Source of the DNA: JACMLD01 sp044227095
GTDB lineage: Bacteria > Bacteroidota > Bacteroidia > Chitinophagales > Chitinophagaceae
NCBI GenBank assembly: GCA_044227095.1
Contig: JBGAFV010000002.1
Location: 186,001 to 250,000 of the forward strand
DNA: 64,000 nucleotides
Reading direction: 5' to 3'
Program-made: the position numbers and the translations under genes
Notes under the pieces: generated by a model
Told to the model about the DNA's origin: nothing
Seen by the model: the letters and a program-made list of their open reading frames with translations, nothing else
Databases searched by the model: none
In this document: positions 9,063 to 17,085 of the stretch, piece by piece
Layout: each line of letters starts with the position of its first letter
Numbering within the stretch: position 1 is the first letter of the stretch

Positions 9063-9542
9063 TTATTTTTTTTCTTTGATGGCTTTCGTTGGAATAATTA
9101 GTAAAGGTATGAAACTGTGAAGCAAGACATTTTCTGCTACACTTCCCACTAGTATTTTTTCCAGGCCACGCCGGCTATGAGTGCCTATAACAATTATATC
9201 AGCCTTTGTTTCCAATGCAGCGTCTAAAATAGTCTCTCCAATGACTCCACTTTTTACGATGGTTTGAATTTTTTCATCGGCTAAATATTTCTTTGATTTA
9301 TCCAGGTAATCCTGTGCCACTTTCCTTAATCCGTCTTCATCATCCGTTTGAACTGAGTCAATACTATCTAAACCCCCAAATCCCATTATCGGGGAATAAT
9401 TAAGAGAAGAATAAAAAGAGACATCAGAAGTTACATGCAACAAGATCGCCTGTGCATGCATAGCTTGAGCTAAATTATAACCCATTTCTGCTACTTTTTG
9501 CGCAGTTGGAGCATAGTCCAGCGCAATTAATACATTTTCCAT
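9063..9542 (-). CDS. uspA: Universal stress protein, UspA family
   Basis: A 159-aa single-domain Usp protein, cytoplasmic, with the Rossmann-like alpha/beta fold. It starts with the strand VLIALDYA, including the conserved Asp. Near the C-terminus it carries the nucleotide-binding signature GTHSRRGLEKILVGSVAENV, matching the G-x2-G-x9-G-[ST] type loop, so it probably binds ATP. The C-terminal strand LLIIP is typical. It lies 7 bp upstream of acnA and about 50 bp downstream of the DUF488 gene on the same strand. The specific stress cue cannot be read from sequence; surrounding genes suggest redox or oxygen stress. Confidence 0.93.
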   Translation of the reverse strand: MENVLIALDYAPTAQKVAEMGYNLAQAMHAQAILLHVTSDVSFYSSLNYSPIMGFGGLDSIDSVQTDDEDGLRKVAQDYLDKSKKYLADEKIQTIVKSGVIGETILDAALETKADIIVIGTHSRRGLEKILVGSVAENVLLHSFIPLLIIPTKAIKEKK

Positions 9543-9594
9543 TATCTATAATTTACGATTGAGTACTATCTGTTACATTCATTAACCAAACATT

Positions 9595-9933
9595 CTACCT
9601 ACCTAACCATTCTTTAAGAACAAGCGCTTCATTGTGCTTTTCATCCTTTGCCCCATACACCAATGTAACCGTTCCTTTTTTAACCTGGGCTTTCAATAAT
9701 GCAACCTGTTCTTTATTGTTACTAAGTTCCTGATAATATCTTTTTTGGAACTCTTTCCATTTGTCAGGGTCATGACCGAACCATTTTCGAAGCACTGTAC
9801 TGGGGGCAATCTCCTTCAACCATAAGTCAACGCTTGCTTTTTCTTTTGTAAGGCCGCGCGGCCAAAGCCTGTCTACAAGGATACGTTTGCCATCTTCTTT
9901 TGAAGGCTTTTCATATACTCTTTTTATTTTCAT
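9595..9933 (-). CDS. DUF488 family protein
   Basis: A 112-aa cytoplasmic protein with the DUF488 hallmarks RVYEKPS near the N-terminus, LVDRLWPRGLTKE (about 19-31), WLKEIAPST and LRKWFGHDP, then VTLVYGAKDEKHNEAL near the C-terminus. The biochemical role of the family is not settled. A second member with the same motif order is encoded at 46400-46789. Upstream on the transcript a purine-rich run (GGGGGAAA) precedes the ATG by a few bases and may serve as ribosome binding site. The gene lies between ferritin and uspA in a co-directional series of stress genes. Confidence 0.9.
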   Translation of the reverse strand: MKIKRVYEKPSKEDGKRILVDRLWPRGLTKEKASVDLWLKEIAPSTVLRKWFGHDPDKWKEFQKRYYQELSNNKEQVALLKAQVKKGTVTLVYGAKDEKHNEALVLKEWLGR

Positions 9934-10010
9934 TTTATTTCCCCCGATTTTAAGCGACCCCTGAGCTTATTTCCTCAGCAAAAATCGTAGCTCATTTTAA
10001 TGTCCGTGTG

Positions 10011-10553
10011 CTATGCTATTTCGCGTTCAGCCAATTGCAACTGATCGGACATCTTTTGTAAATCTTTGTCAAGAATATACAAAGCGTCATTAGTTACACT
10101 TGTTCCACCGGCTATTTTAATCTTATCCAACAGGTTTAATGACAGCGTCTCTTCTTCCGTTTGTTCTTTTACAAACCATTGCATAAAATGCCAGGTTGCC
10201 CAATCTTCTTCATCAAAGCTCATTTTCACAATTTTAAAAATGGCTTTTGTATTAGAAACTTCCTGCTTAAATACCTGTTCAAAACAATTTTGGATACTTG
10301 TTGGAGGGTCGCCCGGCGCCGGTATCGTCTCAACTTTTACTTTTGCACCCCTTTCCAAAATGTATGCTACAATTTTCATCATGTGGCTGCGTTCCTCTGT
10401 TGCGTGCCTGAACAGAAAATTTGCAATGCCAGCATATCCTTCGTGAGACGCCCATGTGGCAAAAGAAATATAAACCTGGGCAGCTTCCGCTTCTCTGGTA
10501 ACCTGCTTATTTAAGGCCTCCTGTATAGTATTTGAAAGTCGATTCGTTTTCAT
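10011..10553 (-). CDS. ftnA: Non-haem ferritin
   Basis: The 180-aa protein is a four-helix-bundle ferritin that oxidises Fe(II) and stores iron as a mineral in a 24-mer shell. Ferroxidase-centre residues are visible: a Glu in the first helix (REAEAAQ), EERSH on the second helix, EQVFKQE on the third and EEQTEEET on the fourth. The family motif YISFATWASHEGYAGIANF is in place. There is no methionine ligand pattern of a bacterioferritin haem site. Length is close to bacterial FtnA. It lies 41 bp downstream of the SPFH gene and 77 bp upstream of the DUF488 gene, all minus strand. Confidence 0.95.
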   Translation of the reverse strand: MKTNRLSNTIQEALNKQVTREAEAAQVYISFATWASHEGYAGIANFLFRHATEERSHMMKIVAYILERGAKVKVETIPAPGDPPTSIQNCFEQVFKQEVSNTKAIFKIVKMSFDEEDWATWHFMQWFVKEQTEEETLSLNLLDKIKIAGGTSVTNDALYILDKDLQKMSDQLQLAEREIA

Positions 10554-10594
10554 TATTTTTTATTTTATACTTAAAATAAAATTCAGCTTTAAAG

Positions 10595-11497
10595 TCAATT
10601 TTTCACCAAACGCTGGCTTTCCCCGTTGGTCTCTTTCTTGACATGTAAAGGCAGCACCCCGGCCATATCGCCTATTATATTCACTAGTTCCGATCCTGTG
10701 GGTATAACGATTGTAGTATTTGTTTTAAGAGACGCCTCCACTGTTTCTAATTTCTTTAATAACTGCGCATTGCCTGTAAAATATTTGTCCGCAGCTTCAT
10801 TCACCAGCATGATGGCTTCTGCTTCGCCTTCGGCATGCAATACTTTTGCCCGTTTAAAACCCTCGGCTTCTTTGATTTTTGCACGTTTCACTCCATCCGC
10901 AACAGTTTCTGCGGCGGTCGCATAGTCAATAGCAGCTATTTTTTCATTCTCTGCTTTCACAACTTTATTCATCGTTTCCTGCACATCCCTGGGCGGATCT
11001 ATCTCTTTTAATTCAGTTCGAACAATTATAATTCCCCAGCTTGCCGTTTCATTTCGCAAGGTATTATGCAGTTCCGAATTTATTTTTCCTCTTTCACTAT
11101 TTGCCGATCTTAAAGTAAGCGTCCCAATAATATTTCTCAGGGTTGTGCGGGCAAGGTTGACAATCTGCAATTTATAATTGTTTACGTTGTATTGGGAGCT
11201 CTTCACATTTTCTTCTGTCTCTATTACCCGGAAATAAACCTGAGCATCCACGCTGGCATTAAGGTTATCATTGGTGATAATTTCCTGTGGTTGTGCATCT
11301 ACCATCTGCTCAGTTGTGTTGACAATATATATCTTATCTATAAAAGGGATGATCCAGTGAAAGCCCGGATTAGCAAACTTCACATACTTACCCAATCTTT
11401 CTATCAAGCCCCTGTGGGTTGGCCGGACTATCTTTATTCCTAAAAAAAACAGGCCTGCTATTGAGACAGCAATGATTAATAAAATTTGTGTATTCAT
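10595..11497 (-). CDS. SPFH/band-7 (stomatin-like) membrane protein
   Basis: The 300-aa protein has one N-terminal membrane segment (about 3-20) followed by an SPFH domain, beginning IVRPTHRGLIERLGKYVKFANPGFHWIIPFID, typical of slipin/paraslipin proteins. A long charged helical region (about 170-235) with the repeated KRAKxxxAEGxAEA pattern is the oligomerisation coiled coil. Such proteins form large membrane assemblies and often regulate proteases or membrane microdomains. There is no adjacent NfeD or FtsH-type partner here. It is followed by ferritin after 41 bp. Its ribosome binding site is unusually strong for this phylum. Confidence 0.92.
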   Translation of the reverse strand: MNTQILLIIAVSIAGLFFLGIKIVRPTHRGLIERLGKYVKFANPGFHWIIPFIDKIYIVNTTEQMVDAQPQEIITNDNLNASVDAQVYFRVIETEENVKSSQYNVNNYKLQIVNLARTTLRNIIGTLTLRSANSERGKINSELHNTLRNETASWGIIIVRTELKEIDPPRDVQETMNKVVKAENEKIAAIDYATAAETVADGVKRAKIKEAEGFKRAKVLHAEGEAEAIMLVNEAADKYFTGNAQLLKKLETVEASLKTNTTIVIPTGSELVNIIGDMAGVLPLHVKKETNGESQRLVKN

Positions 11498-11501
11498 TTA
11501 T

Positions 11502-11509
11502 TCCTCCTT
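11502..11509 (-). promoter_or_regulatory. Strong Shine-Dalgarno site of the SPFH gene
   Basis: On the minus strand AAGGAGGAA ends a few bases before the ATG at 11497. Most genes in this window have no such motif, so this one supports the chosen start and suggests high translation. Confidence 0.7.
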
Positions 11510-11739
11510 TTGATTTTATTTTATACAATGGTGATTGCTTATTATTTTTATTTTCATTGTTTTATCTACTTCTTTGACAAATGATTTTTTTTGCTGGTAT
11601 AAATATGACTATAGCTTTCCTGCAGTTTTTGGCCATCGGTACCCATGTGCATAAATAAACATTGCCGTTTAGATGAGCACCTGTTCTAATATCCCGACCG
11701 AAACTAATGTTATACCAGTGATACTTCACAGGCGCGCAT

Positions 11740-12153
11740 TCAACGCACCGGCTTTACCGGCGCACTTAGTGAAAGCGTCAAAAGAAAAATTGTTTCCCGG
11801 ATAGCTTTTACGCTGTGAGGAATACATTCATGCAATGCCAGCATTTGCCCTTTACTCAACTCAACTGATTGTTGATCCGTGTGAAATTGTAGCAGGCCTT
11901 CAAGCACTTGCACACTTATCATTCCTTCCGCAGTATGCCGGGCCATTTCAGCACCTTCATGCAAAGCTATAATCACAATTCGCATAGAATTGGTTTTAAA
12001 AACCGTTATGGCATTGCGCTTGCCATCCTTCCAGGGCTTTTCTCTTTTGATTTGAGCCATATAGGAAGGCAAATCAATATTGACAAGTGTAGCATCAATC
12101 ATCCTATCACCTTCAGGACGTTGTGAAGTAGATTCGTTAAATTTATCTTCCAT
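11740..12153 (-). CDS. Cupin-domain protein
   Basis: The 137-aa protein carries a single cupin beta-barrel in its C-terminal two thirds. The first cupin motif is represented by LHEGAEMARHTAEGMISVQVLEG and the second by GQMLALHECIPHSVKA. Of the usual metal ligands, His in RHTAEG, a Glu nearby and His in IPHSV are present, so metal binding is plausible. The N-terminal 45 residues are polar and contain no signal peptide. The gene stands alone: 242 bp from the SPFH start and 227 bp from the transaldolase stop. Cytoplasmic single-domain cupins of this kind are often linked to stress or sugar metabolism; the substrate is unknown. Confidence 0.85.
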   Translation of the reverse strand: MEDKFNESTSQRPEGDRMIDATLVNIDLPSYMAQIKREKPWKDGKRNAITVFKTNSMRIVIIALHEGAEMARHTAEGMISVQVLEGLLQFHTDQQSVELSKGQMLALHECIPHSVKAIRETIFLLTLSLSAPVKPVR

Positions 12154-12380
12154 AATTTGATTTTTATTTGTTTATATCAGCATCCAACTCAATAAAATAA
12201 AATAAAATCTTTGCTGTTTACTAAAATTTCTCTTCAATCAGTGATTTGACAGCCTGATTATAAAAAGGTTTTAACCTCCGTTTAGTTCCTTAAAAGAACA
12301 TGAGGTCAACACTTACACAAGGTCAAGTGTTTGCTACAAATCTCCGTTCACTGCTTAGCCGTTTTTGGCGTTTTTTCAGA

Positions 12381-13481
12381 CTAAACCGTCTGTTCAATTT
12401 TTTTCTTTTTTATAGCGTCTATTATACTATCGTATGCTTTGATGAATTTCTCAATACCTTCAGCCTCTAATTTTTGAGTCAGCGCATCAATATCAATATT
12501 GCCACTCTTAAGACTTTCAAAAACCTTTACCGACTTACCAATGCCTTCTTCCAGGTGATTTTCGGGCGACCCATGATCTCTAAAGGCCTCCAGTGTGTCA
12601 ATAGTAACCGTATTAATAGTTTCAGGGCCAATCAACGATGATACATATTTGATGTCACTGAATGTGAGATCCTTTGTGCTGGTACTCGCCCACAATAAAA
12701 ACTGGCGCTTTGCACCTTTACTTTCCAGGGTTTTGAATCTTTCACCTGAAAAAATTTGTTTGTAACTTTCGTACGCTCTTTTGGCAGACGCAATGGCGAC
12801 CTGACCCTTTAGATTACCCAACCCAATTGCCTTCAGCTCAGGATCAATCAGGGTATCTATACGGCTAAGAAAAAAACTTGCAACAGATGACACCTGTTCG
12901 ATGGATTCATTTGCAGCGAGCCGGTCCTCCAGTCCGGAAATATAAGCAGCTGTCACTTCTTCGTAGCGTGGCAAGCCAAACAAGAGCGTAATGTTTATGT
13001 TAATTCCTTCGCTGATACATTTTCTGATGGCAAGCAATCCTTCCGTCGTAGCGGGAATTTTAATCATTACATTCTTCCGGTTAACAGCTTTCCACAATTC
13101 CCTGGCCTGATTAACAGTTCCGTCTGTGTCGTGAGCAAGATGAGGTGATACCTCAATGCTCACAAACCCATCCACGCCATTTGTTTTTTTATATACGGTC
13201 TTAAAAAGATCAGCCGCGCGTCTGATATCTTTAACGGCAAGGCTAAAAAATACAACATCGAAGCTTCTTTTTGTTTTAAAAAGTGCGCGGATATCTTCGT
13301 CATAATTCCTACTACCATTGATGGCTTTTTCGAAGATTGAAGGATTTGAGGTAACACCGCTGACACCGTCTTCGTCAATCATTTTTTTCAATTTCCCTGA
13401 ATCCATAATATCCCGGTCAAAGAAATCAAGCCAGACGCTCTGACCAAAATCCCTGATTTGCTTTATTCTATTCATTGTCAT
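12381..13481 (-). CDS. tal: Transaldolase
   Basis: The 366-aa protein transfers a dihydroxyacetone unit between sedoheptulose 7-phosphate and glyceraldehyde 3-phosphate in the non-oxidative pentose phosphate pathway. Family motifs are clear: GVTSNPSIFEKAI near residue 40, GFVSIEVSPHLAHDT, and the Schiff-base lysine in NVMIKIPATTEGL. The C-terminal part (TSTKDLTFSDIKYVSSLIGPETINTVTIDTLEAFRDHG) is typical of the longer mycobacterial/Bacteroidota type, about 360-370 aa. An alternative ATG two codons in (MNRIKQ) is possible. In this position it may serve NADPH and redox balance together with the nearby stress genes; that is inference. Confidence 0.95.
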   Translation of the reverse strand: MTMNRIKQIRDFGQSVWLDFFDRDIMDSGKLKKMIDEDGVSGVTSNPSIFEKAINGSRNYDEDIRALFKTKRSFDVVFFSLAVKDIRRAADLFKTVYKKTNGVDGFVSIEVSPHLAHDTDGTVNQARELWKAVNRKNVMIKIPATTEGLLAIRKCISEGININITLLFGLPRYEEVTAAYISGLEDRLAANESIEQVSSVASFFLSRIDTLIDPELKAIGLGNLKGQVAIASAKRAYESYKQIFSGERFKTLESKGAKRQFLLWASTSTKDLTFSDIKYVSSLIGPETINTVTIDTLEAFRDHGSPENHLEEGIGKSVKVFESLKSGNIDIDALTQKLEAEGIEKFIKAYDSIIDAIKKKKIEQTV

Positions 13482-13587
13482 AACATTTGTATTTTATTAT
13501 TATCATGCCATGTTAATTTACCACTGTCGTTTATAGCTTCAGTGCAAGGGTTACCATTAAACTAACTCTTGTCGTAATTTCCTCCTA

Positions 13588-14112
13588 TCAACCTGTATTT
13601 CTTAGCGTTCTATTGATTGTTTCAGTAAGAACAGTCTCCCAGTTACCTGCTTTTATCTCCATCTCAGGTGCTTTGCATAAATCACTTACCCCTGATTCAT
13701 AAAAAGGAATTTGAACCGGGTTATATTTTTTTAGATACTCAAATACCAAAACAATTTTATCGACCCTTGCTTCACATTTCTCCTTTTTCACAATTCCTCT
13801 ATTAATGCGTTTATACATTTTCCTGGCGGCGCAGTTTTTTATCTCTAAAAGATCAATAATCTGTAAAACATAGTTATTTTCAGTTTTTCTTAATACAAAA
13901 AGTTTCCTGCGCAATTCGTCCAGTCCTATTATCGAATTTTCCAGTAATTCCTTTTTCGAAATTGTTAAATTATTTCTTTCAGCCAGCAAACTCAGGCGTG
14001 CAACAAGCTCATCAGCTTTCTTTTTCCTCTGACGATTATTAACCGAAACAACAGCCTGACTTATAATTAGAATTATTGCAATAACAAAACCCGCAAGAAT
14101 AATGTAATACAT
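13588..14112 (-). CDS. Small membrane-anchored protein, unrecognised three-member family (copy 1)
   Basis: The 174-aa protein is not a family I recognise. It has one N-terminal membrane segment (about 3-24) followed by a charged cytoplasmic domain. Two other genes in the window encode relatives (23255-23767 and 24155-24625). Shared features in order are a GLD/ALD followed by a KL-F/I/V strand, a [IV]IDL..[LI]K.C strand (here IIDLLEIKNC), a later hydrophobic strand (KIVLVFEY), a [LI]PFYE-like segment, and a C-terminal helix with W-E and I (NWETVLTETI). The upstream region shares a long leader and promoter with copy 2. Proximity to degenerate glutamate-synthase and RIC-like genes suggests a common process; function unknown. 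Confidence 0.75.
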   Translation of the reverse strand: MYYIILAGFVIAIILIISQAVVSVNNRQRKKKADELVARLSLLAERNNLTISKKELLENSIIGLDELRRKLFVLRKTENNYVLQIIDLLEIKNCAARKMYKRINRGIVKKEKCEARVDKIVLVFEYLKKYNPVQIPFYESGVSDLCKAPEMEIKAGNWETVLTETINRTLRNTG

Positions 14113-14253
14113 ATGGGAGATTTTACTGTATCAAATAAACACTACGTGAATTGTACCATGAATTTTACATCGTCCATCAATGAAACATGAGGCTCCGTTT
14201 AATAATAGCAGTAGAACAATTCATTAAGCCTTAGAAGGCATTAGGAGAGCAGA

Positions 14254-14487
14254 ACCCAAGACCTGGAGATATCAGGCATGGGAAGGTGTATGAAAATCCT
14301 TGAAGTTGGAGAAGTAATATAATTTGATGCAGAAAGGAAGAAATTCTGTAAAGGAACAGGTAAAGTGATTCCTGGTAGTAAGCACAAGATGCCTGCCGGA
14401 AAAATTTATTTGATTATGTGGAATTGTACCTGTCATTTGTTCAAATATAATAATAATTTTTTACTGGTTAGCCAAAGAAAGCTTAAT
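14254..14487 (-). promoter_or_regulatory. Shared promoter and structured leader, copy B
   Basis: Read on the minus strand, a -35-like TTTG (14476-14473), a 23-nt spacer and a TATATTTG -7 box (14449-14442) fit the Bacteroidota promoter. Then come ATGAC, an outer inverted repeat (TACCTGT 14427-14433 with ACAGGTA 14356-14362), the conserved box complementary to AAAATCCTTGAAGTTGG (14293-14309), and a CCTG/CAGG hairpin (14262-14276). Copies near 23.9 and 26.1 kb have the same order. It precedes the 174-aa gene by about 140 bp, so the implied leader is about 320 nt. The rest of 14113-14543 holds no gene. Confidence 0.6.
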
Positions 14488-14543
14488 ATTTGAACAACAG
14501 AAAATTGAAGTTTTGCATTTTAATTCAACCAACCTTCATTCTG

Positions 14544-14885
14544 TTAATAATAAACATTGTCAAAGAGCTCGACTTCCAGGTCCTCCAAATCCTTATTTAT
14601 TTGAAGCTGGCATGATAAGCGCGTACACGGATTAACGATTCCCATTTTTAAAAGCCTGTATCGTTCGTTTTTGAAAGATTCACTATCATTAACTGGCAGC
14701 CCCGGTATATTTACTAAACAGGTTCCACATCTTCCCATTCCGCCACATTGCCCGAAATCTTCCGGACAGATCTTATCTTTTAGTAAGACCATAAGATTTC
14801 TGTATTCATTCTCGTAGCTCTGTAATGAATAAACCTGTCCCATGTAATGCCCGGTAAATTGAATGTGGTAAGCCGGTGAAAACAT
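14544..14885 (-). CDS. 2Fe-2S ferredoxin
   Basis: The 113-aa protein is an adrenodoxin/plant-type ferredoxin that carries single electrons in the cytoplasm. The cluster cysteines are C47, C53 and C56 (C-x5-C-x2-C) with the fourth at C92; an extra Cys lies at 87. The surrounding GQCGGMGRCGTCLVNI is typical. It follows the truncated haemoglobin by 70 bp and is the last gene of the Rrf2-cbb3 oxidase series. Position suggests that it supplies electrons to the haemoglobin or another nitric-oxide or oxygen-linked reductase; the partner is not identifiable here. Confidence 0.9.
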   Translation of the reverse strand: MFSPAYHIQFTGHYMGQVYSLQSYENEYRNLMVLLKDKICPEDFGQCGGMGRCGTCLVNIPGLPVNDSESFKNERYRLLKMGIVNPCTRLSCQLQINKDLEDLEVELFDNVYY

Positions 14886-14955
14886 ATTCTGCTTAATTTC
14901 TGTTTATGTATATTTCTGCCTGCCCAAAAATAATTATTACGTTTCAATAAATAAG

Positions 14956-15351
14956 TTACATCAAATTCTTAAACCCGTTTGTTTTATAAAATTCAATCTT
15001 ACTTTGAAACATTTCTGACATTTTAGCCGCTTTGGACTTTGCGCTATTAGCATTCTCGCCTTCAAATAATGCGTCTATTGTTAATGAAAAAAGCGCAAGC
15101 CATCTTTCAAAATGTGACTGACTTATTGGCAACCGCATATGGGGAGGGAATGGGCTGCCATGATAGGCCTGCTTGTGCAGCAATACTGTTTGCCAGAAAG
15201 CATACATCCTTTCAAGATGTTCCGGCCATCCGTTCTGTATTCTCGCATGAAAAACCGGTGCAAGTAACTCATCCTGCCTGACCTTTTCATAAAAATAATC
15301 TACAAGCTTTTTTATGTCGTCCAATGTTTGTATATCTTGTCCTATATTCAT
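14956..15351 (-). CDS. Group III truncated haemoglobin
   Basis: The 131-aa protein has the two-over-two globin features of group III truncated haemoglobins. These are the N-terminal IKKLVDYFYEKVRQDELLAPVF, a central helix GWPEHLERMYAFWQTVL, then GSPFPPHMRLPISQSHFERWLALF, where the His in SQSHF is the expected proximal haem ligand. Length is typical. Proteins of this group are linked to nitric-oxide detoxification or oxygen handling. The gene follows the 137-aa membrane protein by only 8 bp and so appears to be part of the cbb3 oxidase operon, which supports a role under low oxygen or NO. Confidence 0.93.
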   Translation of the reverse strand: MNIGQDIQTLDDIKKLVDYFYEKVRQDELLAPVFHARIQNGWPEHLERMYAFWQTVLLHKQAYHGSPFPPHMRLPISQSHFERWLALFSLTIDALFEGENANSAKSKAAKMSEMFQSKIEFYKTNGFKNLM

Positions 15352-15359
15352 ATCTCCTG

Positions 15360-15773
15360 TTAATTAACGGTCAGATAACTGATCAGATAGAATGCAATAC
15401 ATCCTGAGATACCAATGATCAGTATCCAGACCCAGGATGGAATGCTTTGTGGCGTTTCGCTACCTTCTATTAAAAATTTCTTTTGATCTCCTTTTCCATA
15501 TGCATTTATCATTAAAGGCAAAATGCCGTCTACAACAGTATTTTCTTTAATCCCTGTAACAGCGATAGCTGGCCCGTTTCTTACTTCAAAGGGTATAACA
15601 CGGATACCCTCCTTGCCCGTTGGATCCTTACTTACAATTTTAAGCGTATGATGACCATCAATCAATTTTTTTGTATCAAGTTCGAAATGAACTGGTGAAA
15701 CAAAAGTTGCAACAGGTTTTTGCCCGTCATCAATAAAAATAAATATGGTACTCTGCTCTTCCATACTACTCAA
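15360..15773 (-). CDS. C-terminally anchored protein of the cbb3 oxidase operon
   Basis: The 137-aa protein has no signal peptide. Residues 1-85 form a predicted beta-sandwich (VHFELDTKKLIDGHHTLKIVS, then VIPFEVRNGPAIAV) resembling an Ig-like or CARDB-like fold. A single membrane segment (about 114-134) ends the protein. The gene overlaps the end of the preceding 88-aa gene by 8 bp, and the haemoglobin gene follows after 8 bp, so translation is probably coupled. I do not recognise it as a named cbb3 assembly factor; an oxidase-associated role is inferred from the tight operon only. Confidence 0.7.
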   Translation of the reverse strand: MSSMEEQSTIFIFIDDGQKPVATFVSPVHFELDTKKLIDGHHTLKIVSKDPTGKEGIRVIPFEVRNGPAIAVTGIKENTVVDGILPLMINAYGKGDQKKFLIEGSETPQSIPSWVWILIIGISGCIAFYLISYLTVN

Positions 15774-16032
15774 TGTTTAGCACAATTCTTTTAATATGTT
15801 TATCGCTTTTTTCTCCCGGTGAGATTACCCATTTGACTGAAAAGAAGAGTGTTGCAATCACTATCATAGCCGCCATCGCTACAATCAGATAATCCCAATT
15901 ACTCTGGGGGCCGGCTCCGTGCGTAATGCCACGGAGGATTTTAGGTTGTTGTGCTTCGCATGCCGGACAGGAATAAACAGGTGCAAACGCTGCAAGAAAA
16001 AACACTGCGAGAAAAAAAAATTTCATGGTCAT
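15766..16032 (-). CDS. Small membrane protein of the cbb3 oxidase operon
   Basis: The 88-aa protein begins with a hydrophobic signal-like segment (about 3-20) followed by CPACEAQQP, a CxxC pair that would lie outside the membrane. One further membrane segment (about 47-67) and a charged tail ending IKRIVLNIE complete it. The size and position after the cytochrome c subunit resemble small CcoQ-like or CcoH-like accessory subunits, but I see no decisive motif. It lies 12 bp after the ccoO-like gene and overlaps the next gene by 8 bp. The CxxC could be redox-active or bind metal. Confidence 0.7.
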   Translation of the reverse strand: MTMKFFFLAVFFLAAFAPVYSCPACEAQQPKILRGITHGAGPQSNWDYLIVAMAAMIVIATLFFSVKWVISPGEKSDKHIKRIVLNIE

Positions 16033-16044
16033 AGCAGGTGGTGA

Positions 16045-17058
16045 TTATTTGGTGGTAGTTTTCAATTTTACAAACTCAATAAGTTTTTTTACATCCTCTG
16101 AACTGATTTGTTTGGCATTGTTGCCCCAGCTTGATTTTTCATGATTCATGATGGCGGCTATTTGTTCAGCACTTAATTTATTCATATTACCTACCGGAGG
16201 CATGATTCCAAAACCCTCCGATACCCTGCCGTTATAACCATTCATGATGATGTTAATCATTTGTTCGGGGTTATCATTCAAGACGACCGGGCTGCCTTTA
16301 AGAGGAGGAAAAGCGCCTGGTAATCCTTCTCCATTAGCCTGGTGACAACTTTGACAGTTGGCAGTGTAAAGAGCCGCTCCATCCAATTCTGTTGACAGTT
16401 TTGAACCTGGTTGTATCTTGTCTTTTCTTGTGTATAAAAATTCTGGAGTTGCGCTACCATCAGGTAATTTAACTTGTTTCAGGGACTGGAGGTAAGCAAC
16501 CAGGTAAAGAGCATCTTTGGAAGCAACTACCTTTCCAGGTTGTCCTTCCAGATATTCCGTTGGCACATTAACCATCACATCTTCTTTTGCAGGCTCCTTT
16601 TTAACAATAAACATCCAGGGATAGGCTGGCATGACGGATTCCTTTACTACAATTCTCGGGTTATATAAATGAACAAGATTCCAGTCAACACTTGGCTGGC
16701 GCGTACCAATATTAGAAAGATCAGGTCCGGTGCGCTCCGTACCCATGAGTGTAGCTGTGTTACGCCAAAAATCAGTCCTCCTTATGCCAGCATAATCAGC
16801 GGCAATACCCGGACGTTCTCCCCATATTTTATCCATGTCCACATTACGGACCTGCTGGGTGTGACAGGCTACACAACCATTGGCAATATAAATGGCTTTG
16901 CCTTTTACCGCCTGAGCGCTCAAAGGTTCAGTATCACGCAATGGTTTATTATTCTTTTGGTTGTTTAATGCAGGAATAATAGCTACCAGTACAGTAAGAC
17001 CGGTAAAAAAAAGTGCCGCAGTACCGAATAGTTTTTTATGATTATCAAATAATTCCAT
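16045..17058 (-). CDS. ccoO: cbb3 oxidase cytochrome c subunit: CcoO with an additional cytochrome c domain
   Basis: The 337-aa protein has an N-terminal membrane anchor (about 12-31) and two haem-c sites. The first, CVACH, sits in a CcoO/FixO domain recognisable from QQVRNVDMDKIWGERP, GTERTGPDLSNIGTRQ and the segment ending VMPAYPWMF. The second, CQSCH at about residue 235-239, is in a class I cytochrome c domain with GEGLPGAFPPLKGSP and a likely Met ligand in FGIMPPVGN. Thus CcoO and a CcoP-like mono-haem domain are fused in one chain, and no separate ccoP gene follows. It begins 27 bp after ccoN and carries electrons to the catalytic subunit on the periplasmic side. Confidence 0.92.
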   Translation of the reverse strand: MELFDNHKKLFGTAALFFTGLTVLVAIIPALNNQKNNKPLRDTEPLSAQAVKGKAIYIANGCVACHTQQVRNVDMDKIWGERPGIAADYAGIRRTDFWRNTATLMGTERTGPDLSNIGTRQPSVDWNLVHLYNPRIVVKESVMPAYPWMFIVKKEPAKEDVMVNVPTEYLEGQPGKVVASKDALYLVAYLQSLKQVKLPDGSATPEFLYTRKDKIQPGSKLSTELDGAALYTANCQSCHQANGEGLPGAFPPLKGSPVVLNDNPEQMINIIMNGYNGRVSEGFGIMPPVGNMNKLSAEQIAAIMNHEKSSWGNNAKQISSEDVKKLIEFVKLKTTTK

Positions 17059-17085
17059 ATTTCAAATTGAACAAAAGCTTAAAAT

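Noticed and set aside
10066..10514. Two long plus-strand frames opposite ferritin
   Set aside because: Antisense shadows of a clearly conserved ferritin gene.
14217..14460. Plus-strand reading of leader B as a small gene (KILEVGEVI, then FDAERKKF)
   Set aside because: Copy A reads similarly (IKVFEIGEII) but both have stops, and substitutions are not concentrated at third positions; an RNA or promoter explanation fits better.
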